9,235 nt of DNA, from contig CAYUNR010000057.1 of the NCBI GenBank assembly GCA_964446295.1, positions 1 to 9,235 of the forward strand, given 5' to 3'. How positions within the stretch are numbered: position 1 is the first letter of the stretch; each line of letters begins with the position of its first letter. The translations under genes and the position numbers were made by a program. A model generated the notes under the pieces. That model did no database searches. It saw only the letters and a program-made list of their open reading frames with translations, and was not told where the DNA came from. This document shows positions 1-7,500 of the stretch, piece after piece. The DNA is from CAITNM01 sp964446295. Lineage in GTDB: Bacteria; Pseudomonadota; Alphaproteobacteria; Paracaedibacterales; CAITNM01.

Positions 1-10
1 GAAATCAAAC

Positions 11-101
11 ACTGGATTCCGAGACCCAAGTCGCGGAAAAACTGGTAGTGGTACGACCATTCTCTCTCTAGTTTCCCCGTGGCTTGACCACGGGGTCCAG
101 T
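11..101. repeat. Head-to-head pair of palindromic intergenic repeats forming a long imperfect inverted repeat
   Basis: The left arm (11-39, beginning ACTGGATTCC) is an inverted relative of the right arm (72-101, ending GGGGTCCAGT). The outer ACTGGA/TCCAGT ends pair perfectly. Inside, CCAAG pairs with CTTGG allowing wobble and a CC bulge, and GGAAA pairs with TTTCC. The arms enclose about 32 nt (40-71). Reverse-complemented, the left arm reads TTCCGCGACTTGGGTCTCGG, close to the right arm TTCCCCGTGGCTTGACCACG, so both look like copies of one repeat family. Such CTTGACC-centred palindromes followed by (A)TCCAG are common between genes in several intracellular alphaproteobacteria; that comparison is from memory, not a search. 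The pair lies just beyond the 3' end of the barrel gene and could fold in its mRNA 3' region. Confidence 0.6.
75..95. repeat. Perfect 8-bp stem-loop within the right repeat copy
   Basis: CCCCGTGG (75-82), loop CTTGA (83-87) and CCACGGGG (88-95) form a GC-rich hairpin with no mismatch. It stands out in an AT-rich region. No T-run follows on either strand, so it does not look like a classical intrinsic terminator, although it may protect the 3' end of the barrel-gene transcript coming from the right. Confidence 0.75.
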
Positions 102-159
102 GAATATCATCCGATTTGTCATGCCCTCAAACCAAGGTAGTGACTGTTCTCAACACCCC

Positions 160-885
160 TTAAAATACGTACATTAGCTTCAGCCCAATCGAGTGCAATT
201 TGTATTTGAATGAGCTTGTGAGAGTTGTGTTTTCAAGATCATTCAGGCAGTAAGTAAAATTTCTGCGAGGGAATTGAGAAAATCTATATTCAATACCAAG
301 CGCATAATTTTCGGTTATAGTCTTTTGTGCACCTAACCCAAAGCTAAACACACTAGTTCTTTTCCTGCTTGGCTTATAAAGATGATGGGTTGGATTATAC
401 GCTCCATTTATATCGGCGGCTTTCATTTCAAAGCTAGAAGTTTGACAAAGGACTCCTGCTAACCCATATAAAAAGTAGTCATCAAAAAAATATCCTAACC
501 TAGCATGAATACCAAACTGATTTGCTACCTTGTAGGTGATCTTAAAGTTTGTACTAGTAGGAGCTACTGTATCTGTAAAAAGCCCGTCCAGGGTGTGCTC
601 ATTTTTGCCAACATTATAAAAAAACTCAGGTCCAATCCCAAAATTTTGTATTCTAAATAAATATCCGGACAATACTCCTAAATATATGTTTTTCTTATTT
701 ATTTTTTTATTATTTGAAAATATTGCAGGCTCTACTCCAGGGCTTTCATCTTTTGCAGAGTCGCTGCGTTCTCCTGCTAAAAAACAACCACTAAGATCAG
801 CACCCACATAAAAACTATGAGTGGTACCTAAAAGGGGAGAAATTGTTAAAGCGCTTAAAATAGCAGCTAATTTTTTTGAATGCAT
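160..885 (-). CDS. Predicted outer-membrane beta-barrel protein (OMP_b-brl/OmpA-like 8-strand type), 241 aa
   Basis: It begins with a Sec signal peptide: MHSKK, then a hydrophobic stretch to about residue 22, with likely cleavage after THS before FYVGADLSG. The mature part alternates short amphipathic strands with polar loops. Strand-like segments include FYVGADLSG, NIYLGVLSGYLF, FGIGPEFFYNVG, VANQFGIHARLGYFF, YFLYGLAGVL, TSVFSFGLGAQKTI, YALGIEYRF and KLHSIGLKLMYVF. The protein ends in Phe after a Tyr-Val pair, the usual beta-signal read by the BAM assembly machinery. Length and pattern fit the small 8-stranded barrels and surface antigens of the OMP_b-brl clan, so it should sit in the outer membrane with loops exposed. 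The start at 885 is supported by the signal peptide and by AAAGG about 12 nt upstream on the minus strand. It is divergently transcribed from paralog A. The exact family, and whether it is a pore, an adhesin or only structural, cannot be told. Confidence 0.85.
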   Translation of the reverse strand: MHSKKLAAILSALTISPLLGTTHSFYVGADLSGCFLAGERSDSAKDESPGVEPAIFSNNKKINKKNIYLGVLSGYLFRIQNFGIGPEFFYNVGKNEHTLDGLFTDTVAPTSTNFKITYKVANQFGIHARLGYFFDDYFLYGLAGVLCQTSSFEMKAADINGAYNPTHHLYKPSRKRTSVFSFGLGAQKTITENYALGIEYRFSQFPRRNFTYCLNDLENTTLTSSFKYKLHSIGLKLMYVF

Positions 886-968
886 AGCTGAAATAGACCT
901 TTACGAAAAATTAACCTAATGATTTTAAGCTTAGCATATGAATAATTTGGTTCAAATAGAGACAATTT
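886..968. promoter_or_regulatory. Divergent control region between barrel gene and paralog A
   Basis: These 83 bp separate two start codons facing away from each other, so both promoters must lie here or inside the genes. On the minus strand AAAGGT (revcomp of about 897-902) is the likely ribosome site of the barrel gene. On the plus strand AGAGA (958-962) lies 6 nt before the ATG of A. The region is very AT-rich. No convincing consensus promoter stands out for the barrel gene. Sharing of such a short region allows joint regulation of the two genes. Confidence 0.5.
900..957 (+). promoter_or_regulatory. Predicted promoter/upstream box of paralog A, shared with paralog B
   Basis: TTTACGAAAAATTAAC (900-915) matches TTTACTAAAAATTAAC upstream of paralog B at 15 of 16 positions. 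It ends 53 nt before the ATG of A, against 54 nt for B. Further down, TTAGCATATGAATAATTT (931-948) aligns with TTGACATAAGAGTATTTT in front of B. The aligned hexamers TTAGCA (931-936) and TCAAAT (952-957) are weak promoter candidates with a short 15-bp spacer. An alternative is TTAACC (911-916) with CATATG (935-940). Conservation at fixed distance is seen directly; the promoter role and the assignment of the hexamers are inference. Confidence 0.4.
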
Positions 969-3900
969 ATGTTTTCTTATTTAAGAAAAATAGCCACGAA
1001 CGTTGTATTACTGTGTTTAGTGATTAGTTCATTAAATGCTGCAGCTGGAAGTGCAGAAGGTGCCGCTGGTATTCTTGATAATCCTCCACCTGTAACAGAT
1101 TTTCCTGATTGTCCTGCTGGTGCTCGTGCGGCAGTATTTGTTACAAAAAAGGCTGAAATTGAAAAGTGGTTTAAAGACAAAGACCCAACAGGAGTTTTGT
1201 TTAAGGCTGTATTTCCTACGGGATTGCCCAGCACTGCATATGCATACAATCAACAACTCCCGAAAACCACATACACCAACTGGTACAATGCCCGCCATGG
1301 AGCAGGTGGATCTGCTATATCAGAAGCTGATTTAAAAGCAGAAAGGGAAAGACTTGAAGCAGGTCATGCTGTGGTAACGGAACAAATACGACGTCAAGCA
1401 GCAGAAGCAGAGCGAAGACAAAAAGAAGCAGAAGAGAGCGCAGTACAGGAAAGACAAGCTAAAGAAAAGGCTGAACAAGTAGCCCTTACTGCACAACAAC
1501 AATTAGTAGCTGCTGGACAACAACTTCAAGTAGCACAATTGGACAGTATCGTTAGTAAAAGTATACCAGCTAATGTTGCACGTGTAGTTATGGAAATGTT
1601 AAATCATCCCGAATATAAAACTCATGAAATAGTGTGTAATGACGCGGACACAAAAATCACCTTAACTGTAACATTAAAGGATAGTTCTCAAATTCAGAAG
1701 GAATTTCAGCTTGATGCAAGTAATTATCAAGCAACAGTTGATGGATTTCAAGCCCTTATGCAACAGCGGGCTATGCTAGGAAGATTGTTGAGTGCCGGTG
1801 CTGCAGATAGGCCAGATTATCAGATTCATTTAACTCCTCGTCCAGAACCAGCCCCTGATGAGTCACCTGCGTTAAAATCATTGGTAGATGCTTACTATTA
1901 CACAGTTGATTCAGCCAATAATATTGTAAAAAAATATTCGGAAATGAAAGAAAATTGTGAAACATATAATCTATTTATGAAGAAATGTTATGAGTTAGAA
2001 AACAAAACAGATGACCTTTTATCACATGTGAACTCTGAGTTAGCCGAACCAAGTTTTGTAGTTGCGGTACGAAAATCTGGTTTCAGTATTGACCGCCTTA
2101 TTACAGCCGTTGAAAAAATAAAAAACGGAGAGATTCCAAAAGCGAATCTGTTCAGTCTACTGTCAGAGCTATTTGAAACTCAGCAAGAAATTTGGAATGA
2201 ATACAGAGTATTTTCCAAGAATGTTTTTGGTCTTTTTTGGGAAGTTGGGGAAAGTTTTAGTAATTGTCTAAGACTATTAAATGCAAAATTCAAATTTGTG
2301 GTAGGTGCTGAGGTTGGCAAGTATTTAGGCGCTATTTCAAAAGACCAAAAGATGGCTACTGCAAACAGAAAAGAAGAGTTAAAGGCCTTCTATGATCAGT
2401 GTAAGGCCGACGCGGCGATAGCGACAGAATGCCATAACATGACTAACTTATTTGAAACAGAAATAGCCGATGTTCGCGAACACGTTTTTAAATCTGTGCC
2501 AAGAAACCAATTATTTAAAATAGGATCAATGCTGAAATATTCACAGAAACAAAAGCTTTTAAAGAGCCATGTTGTCAACTTATTTTTGCGTGATTCTGCA
2601 AATTTCAAGAATAATTCAGGATTTTTTCTCTTTTATTTATTTAATTCACTCGATACCATACCCTTTTTTATAAAAAAAGAAACAGTCACTATACAAGATT
2701 CTCCTCTTGCATTTTTTTATGATGCGCTTCAATTTTTAAATGTAGAGCAGAAAAAAGTTCTATTTGTATATATTTATGAAATAATACAAAATTTTGACTC
2801 TCTTGTGGAAGATTATAGGCGCATAGTAGGCACATCAAACCGTTTTGTCATTCTGTCTTCCGGGGTTAGTACAGTCAAGACTTTGGAATCGCTTCTTGAA
2901 AAAATTTATATGTCTCTAGACAGTAGAATACTCCCAGAGCCAGCAAGAAGAGATGATAGCCTAATAGCTCTTTATAAATTGTTTATGATAGCGGATCAAT
3001 TTAGCAATCCTTTGTGTAAACAGCAAATTGCAATACAGAAACGGACAGAAAAATTAGATGGATATCTTGCTGATGGGATTTCATTTAAAACGTTTTTAAA
3101 AGGAATGACAAAAGAAAAGCTAGATGGCTTCTTAGACTCAAGAGAGGCTGAAGAAACTTTAAAGAAATGTTTGGAAATAATTCAAAGTGGCAAGACTGCA
3201 GAGACTCTAGTATCTGCTAATCTAGACAGTGAAGGTTTTCCGAATGGCTACGTTAATGAAGTCATTGCTCTATTGGGAGCAGGTCAAACAATTTATGAGA
3301 AAAAATCCCAACTAATAGAATTTAGTCATAGAACTCTGAATAATAGTGCTGACATAATATGGAAATTTAAAAACAGCATTGAATTTCTAAAAAATGCATG
3401 TCAAACGATAGGAATGCAAGATGTTGGCAATGAGTATAATTGTTTGGAAGAGATAGAAAAACAGTTGCAGAAAAAACTAAAACACTCTGAAACGGGAGAA
3501 TCGTATTATTGGGCTTGTGATCTAAAAACCTTTAATGATTTGCAAAAAGAAGAAATTCAGAAAATTCGTAAGCGTTTAAACCAACACTTAAAGAGAAAGG
3601 GGTTCCCTGAGATAAATGCTGAACAGCTTCTGAAACAGGAAGCATCTTCTGCTAGTAGTGTTTCTTCTTATGGTGGTGCGGCAGGAGGTGCTAGTAGTTC
3701 TTCTTCTCCTTTACCTACTTTTGGAGGCTCTAGTGGTGGTTCTCCTTCTCCATCTCCTTCCCCTACAGTTGGAATCGCTGCAGGAAGCCACCCAACTACA
3801 TTTCATAGTAATGTGTCCTCGCAATTATATTTCCCTGCGCTCAAAGAAACCTTGTTAAAAGATATTCGTAGCGCAACTAGCAAATTACAGCCTGGGGACA

Positions 3901-4442
3901 ATGAAAATAAGGATAAACTCACAGTACTAAGCAATGAAGCTGAGGCAATAGATGCGACAATACAACCTTCGAATCCTGCAGCAAAGGACCGATTAGATGC
4001 AGAAAAGCAAAAATTGCAAACTATTAGAGAAAAATTTGAGTCTTTGAAAAGTCAGCTCGAAAGCAGCGGTGCAATAGCTGCAGCTTCAGCACCAACTCCG
4101 GTGCCAGCTGCTGTAGCAGCAACAGGAGACGGTGCTGCAGCAGCGGCAGGTGGAGGGGGCGGAGCAGCTACTGACGCTGGAGCTCCTGCGGCAGCGGGAA
4201 ATGGTGCTGGTGCTGCTCAACCGAATGAAGTGGAAGTGCTTCTGCAAGATCTTCTGAGTTTGGAAGCTACTATCAACCAGAAAAAAAATGATGGGCAAAT
4301 AAAACCTGAGACTTTTCAAGATTATATAGATGCTATAGATCTTCTCAGGGCAGCGGTGAAAAATAAACAAAAATTAGATGTGCCTGCTCAGCTCAAGCAA
4401 AACAATATCAAAAAAATCAAGAAAGCTTTAGGCATTACCTAG
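969..4442 (+). CDS. Paralog A: giant predicted exported protein of unknown function, coiled coil and C-terminal helical repeats, 1157 aa
   Basis: I do not recognise this family. Residues 1-25 form a Sec-type signal peptide (basic MFSYLRK, hydrophobic core VVLLCLVISS, LNA cleavage site; no lipobox). Residues 44-107 are a compact module (DFPDCPAGARAAVFV...TNWYN) almost identical in paralog B. Residues 121-191 are charged and heptad-like (RRQAAEAERRQKEAEESAV), a likely coiled coil. A strand-rich stretch follows, up to LTPRP at 288 and an AYYYTVDSA helix. Residues about 300-880 are predominantly helical and include LFVYIYEIIQNF (598-609), shared with B. Residues 891-948 are a Ser/Gly/Pro linker. 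The C-terminus holds two helical repeats (953-1030 and 1086-1157) around an Ala/Gly-rich tract, ending NIKKIKKALGIT. The start has a weak AGAGA ribosome site 6 nt upstream. Export and paralogy are well supported. Whether it is periplasmic, surface-bound or secreted into a host is open. Confidence 0.85.
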   Translation: MFSYLRKIATNVVLLCLVISSLNAAAGSAEGAAGILDNPPPVTDFPDCPAGARAAVFVTKKAEIEKWFKDKDPTGVLFKAVFPTGLPSTAYAYNQQLPKTTYTNWYNARHGAGGSAISEADLKAERERLEAGHAVVTEQIRRQAAEAERRQKEAEESAVQERQAKEKAEQVALTAQQQLVAAGQQLQVAQLDSIVSKSIPANVARVVMEMLNHPEYKTHEIVCNDADTKITLTVTLKDSSQIQKEFQLDASNYQATVDGFQALMQQRAMLGRLLSAGAADRPDYQIHLTPRPEPAPDESPALKSLVDAYYYTVDSANNIVKKYSEMKENCETYNLFMKKCYELENKTDDLLSHVNSELAEPSFVVAVRKSGFSIDRLITAVEKIKNGEIPKANLFSLLSELFETQQEIWNEYRVFSKNVFGLFWEVGESFSNCLRLLNAKFKFVVGAEVGKYLGAISKDQKMATANRKEELKAFYDQCKADAAIATECHNMTNLFETEIADVREHVFKSVPRNQLFKIGSMLKYSQKQKLLKSHVVNLFLRDSANFKNNSGFFLFYLFNSLDTIPFFIKKETVTIQDSPLAFFYDALQFLNVEQKKVLFVYIYEIIQNFDSLVEDYRRIVGTSNRFVILSSGVSTVKTLESLLEKIYMSLDSRILPEPARRDDSLIALYKLFMIADQFSNPLCKQQIAIQKRTEKLDGYLADGISFKTFLKGMTKEKLDGFLDSREAEETLKKCLEIIQSGKTAETLVSANLDSEGFPNGYVNEVIALLGAGQTIYEKKSQLIEFSHRTLNNSADIIWKFKNSIEFLKNACQTIGMQDVGNEYNCLEEIEKQLQKKLKHSETGESYYWACDLKTFNDLQKEEIQKIRKRLNQHLKRKGFPEINAEQLLKQEASSASSVSSYGGAAGGASSSSSPLPTFGGSSGGSPSPSPSPTVGIAAGSHPTTFHSNVSSQLYFPALKETLLKDIRSATSKLQPGDNENKDKLTVLSNEAEAIDATIQPSNPAAKDRLDAEKQKLQTIREKFESLKSQLESSGAIAAASAPTPVPAAVAATGDGAAAAAGGGGGAATDAGAPAAAGNGAGAAQPNEVEVLLQDLLSLEATINQKKNDGQIKPETFQDYIDAIDLLRAAVKNKQKLDVPAQLKQNNIKKIKKALGIT
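1116..1218 (+). repeat. N-terminal module DNA duplicated in paralog B (copy 1)
   Basis: Positions 1116-1142 (27 nt) and 1144-1218 (75 nt) are identical to 4650-4676 and 4678-4752, with one mismatch between them (1143/4677). Synonymous sites are identical too, whereas most of the two genes is hard to align as DNA. It encodes the AGARAAVFV...WFKDKDPTGVLFKAVFP part of the shared module. Confidence 0.9.
3639..4223 (+). other. Low-complexity Ser/Gly/Pro and Ala/Gly linkers flanking C-terminal repeat 1 of paralog A
   Basis: Two compositionally biased tracts lie either side of the first helical repeat. Codons at 3639-3812 encode Ser/Gly/Ala then SPSPSPSP. Codons at about 4071-4223 encode Ala/Gly/Pro with a GGGGG run. 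The second tract is markedly richer in G+C (GCAGCAGCGG type) than its surroundings because of the Ala and Gly codons. Such segments are usually flexible, disordered tethers, and their simple repeats tend to vary in length between strains. The disorder and variability are inference from composition. Confidence 0.7.
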
Positions 4443-4456
4443 AAATTGGGTGAGAT

Positions 4457-4514
4457 TTTACTAAAAATTAACACTTTTAATCTACTATTGACATAAGAGT
4501 ATTTTTACTAAAAC
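4457..4514 (+). promoter_or_regulatory. Predicted promoter/upstream box of paralog B
   Basis: The 84-bp gap between A and B contains TTTACTAAAAATTAAC (4457-4472), the counterpart of the box before A, and a perfect TTGACA (4488-4493). The best matching -10 at an acceptable place is TAAAAC (4509-4514), with a short 15-bp spacer. TTAACA (4468-4473) with CATAAG (4492-4497) at 18 bp is an alternative. An exact 11-bp direct repeat, TTTTACTAAAA, occurs at 4456-4466 and 4503-4513. No terminator is visible after A, so read-through from A is also possible. Confidence 0.45.
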
Positions 4515-4526
4515 GGTCGCTTCTGT

Positions 4527-7500
4527 ATGTTTTATTTTGTAAAAAAAATAGCCACAAACATTGCATTATTGTGTTTAATTGTTGGGTCATTAAGTGCGGC
4601 TAGTATTGTTGATAGCCCTCCAAAGCCAGAAGATTTTCCTGATTGCCCAGCTGGTGCTCGTGCGGCAGTATTTGTTGCAAAAAAGGCTGAAATTGAAAAG
4701 TGGTTTAAAGACAAAGACCCAACAGGAGTTTTGTTTAAGGCTGTATTTCCTATGGGATTGCCCGCCACTGCATATGCATACAATCAACAATCCCCAAAAA
4801 CTACGTACACAGCTTGGTACAACTCCGAATTCGCCGTCAGCGGTGCATCATCTGCTAAACTTGCTGAAATAGAACAAAGAGTCCATGCCGTAATTAAAGA
4901 ACGAGACACCGCTGTACAAAGAATTCATGCAGTAACCAAAGAATTTCAAGGGCAGATCATGGCCCAAGCAACTGCCGGTGATTTAGTAACTCGAAATTCT
5001 AGACTGCTAAGTGTTCAAGAAGAACATCAACAAGGGCTTGTAGTTTTCAATGACCTAGCACCAGTTATTGAGGCAGGCCGATGGGTATTAAGAATCCCCT
5101 ACACAAAAAATATCGACGGAATTCGCAGATTCATTAATATTCCTTTTGATTCAGAACCAGAATTAGATCACGTGAAGGCTATGCCTGCTGCAGATGCTGT
5201 TAGGGAATGTGCCGCACGAAACAATGATCTGGTTTATTTAGTACATGAAGCAACTCTTGGAAACCTTGATTTTGATTTAGCTGGAATTACCAAAGTCCAG
5301 GGATATTACGCCTTCGCACTTCCTATTGAATATACTGACGGTCGACCAAACAAAAATGACACTATTGTATTTTCTTACGACAATCAGCACGACGCTGAGG
5401 AAGGTTTTAGAAAAGCACAATTTTTTATGAAAATCGGCTCTGGCAATGGTGGCATGTCAGTTAAGTACAAAACGATTTTAACTCCTAGACCTGCAAAACC
5501 AGCAGATGAACCGCCTGCAATAACAGCGTTAATGAATGCATACTATTTACTTATAGATGGCGCCAGCAAAAACCAAGAAATAAAAGACACCGTAAATGGT
5601 TTTAAGACAGTGTTCGACGAGGCATATATTGCAATTGAGAAGCTATGCCAGGTCACAAAGGACGCTAACACCTTGAATGACATACTTCTAAATGTGGATA
5701 AATTAAGTGCGTTAGTAGCAGCTTACGCAAGCCCTGGAAAGACAATTGAAAGCTTAAAAACGAACATACGAAATAGTATAAAAAAAGCCAAGTGGAACAC
5801 TGAAATTCCGGAGCTTATTAATGACTTTTTTGAAAACTTTATGCTTGCTTGGGCACAGGCACAAAATTTATCTTCCCATGATTTATTCCTTAAATGCATT
5901 ATGGATTTTTGTCAGTGTATAAATTCAATGAAAGAAACAGGAATAGTCAATCCTCTTTTTTTCAAAGTATATGAAGATGCGTTGGTTGCTGATGAAAAAA
6001 AAGTAAAAGAACTGATCAGAGAAGAAGAACAAAAAATATATGATGCCGCCGTAGTAAATTTTGCTGCTACCCAGCATGACGTTGACGCTACAATAAAAAG
6101 ATTAAAAGTAGATTGGAATACCGCAACAATTAGCGAAGATGATATAAGAAGGCATAATAACAAACTCGCTTCAGGCGATATAAGTCCTTTAGGTTCAGTT
6201 CCAATCGTAGATATGGGGCAATACAAAAAAATACCAAGTTTATTGCATTTCCTAATAAATGATCCTGTTTTCTTGTTAATAGTTTTGCAAAATTCCACAG
6301 TATTAGATTTTTTAACAACAAAACCTTACAGTTCTATGCTTCCACCAGATAAAAAAAATATTTACGCTTTATTTGAAAATGAATTAGCGTACTTAACGCT
6401 TCGTGAAAAACAAGCATTTTTTGTGTATTTAAAAAATATTATTACTGACTTTTCAGCTCTTGAGCTTAGGTATTATGAGATTACAACGAACAAAAATAAA
6501 ACCACAGTGCCTCAGATAGAAGCACTTCTATCAATCGTAAAAAAATCATTCTTACTACCAACAAATTCTAACTATCGGTATACAGAAGACCCTAAGAGAA
6601 TAAAGGCATTTGTTAAGTTACTCTTGAAGTTTATAAGTAATGAGTTAGCAAAAGAATCTGCGGAGGAAGCCCTCAATCAAACAATGCCATTTCTTACAGA
6701 CAAATTAACCGGAAAAACCACCGCAGTTGTAAACGATATTATAGAGATTGCTGAAATCCCAGAGAGAGATGTAGGTAAAGATAAAGCTACATTAGCAAGC
6801 TGCATGGGGTATATAGCAGAAGGACTTGATGTTGCTGGAATTATAGCAACAAAACCCCGACATGAGATTCTTGCAGAAATAGAAGTCTTACGAGAAGCAA
6901 AAAAAGTAGTAGAGACAGAGCGGTTTAGTGCACTATCTTTTGCAGATCCAAAGAGTTTTCCAAAAATGAAAAATGATAAGGCAGCAATGGCTTTAAAAAA
7001 TGCTGCCAAAGCTTCTGCAGTAAAGGCACCGGTAGCAGTAGCTGTGGCAGCAGCAGTTGCTGCTCCATTAACACCCAAGGAAGATTTTCTTAACCAAATT
7101 GCAGAAATAAAAGCTGCGCTAGTGATTCATCCAGATATTGCTAACGACCCTTTTAAAACCCATTTGGAGACGATAGTAGATCTAGAAACAGACATTTCTG
7201 CAATGAAAGCAGATAGTCCGCCAACAGCTTTTGCCCTAAAAACAAGAGGGCTTCCAAACATTAGAAAAGCGTTGGGAATGCCTGCAGCTGCTCCCAAAGG
7301 GCTTGCTCCAACAGCATCCCCAAGTGTTGCTGTCGCTGTAGGAGCAGGTGGAGGTGTTGTTAAAAAAGCAGTCACTCCAATTAAAACTTCTGGTGAAACT
7401 CCTGATCAACTGAAAACTAGGCTTCTGGGCGAAATCAATGCCATAAAAGCAAACTTAGCTACCCGTGATCTTACGGTAGATCCTTTTAAAACAAACAGCG

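Noticed and set aside
75..95. Hairpin as an intrinsic terminator of the barrel gene
   Set aside because: Strong stem, but the base run following it on the minus strand is GAAAC, not a T-tract; it fits a dispersed palindromic repeat better.
977..1249. Minus-strand ORF (90 aa) with a similar minus-strand ORF at 4532-4783 (83 aa), sharing long identical peptide stretches
   Set aside because: Both are antisense shadows of the conserved N-terminal module of A and B. Their similarity follows from the sense-strand identity. They have no separate ribosome site, and the sense frames carry clear signal peptides.
1329..1544. Coiled coil of A as an SMC/Rad50-type ATPase arm or TolA homologue
   Set aside because: No Walker motifs anywhere in A, and the Ala/Glu/Lys/Arg-rich helix with a signal peptide instead of a membrane anchor is not specific for TolA. 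Such composition gives misleading matches.
4443..4526. Terminator or small gene between A and B
   Set aside because: No GC-rich stem with a T-run and no open frame with a ribosome site; the spacer is better explained as promoter DNA.
5912..7375. Minus-strand ORFs of 128, 133 and 82 aa inside paralog B
   Set aside because: Compositional shadows of B (for example poly-Ala/Thr opposite Ala/Val codons). They lack ribosome sites, and B is continuous and homologous to A through these regions.
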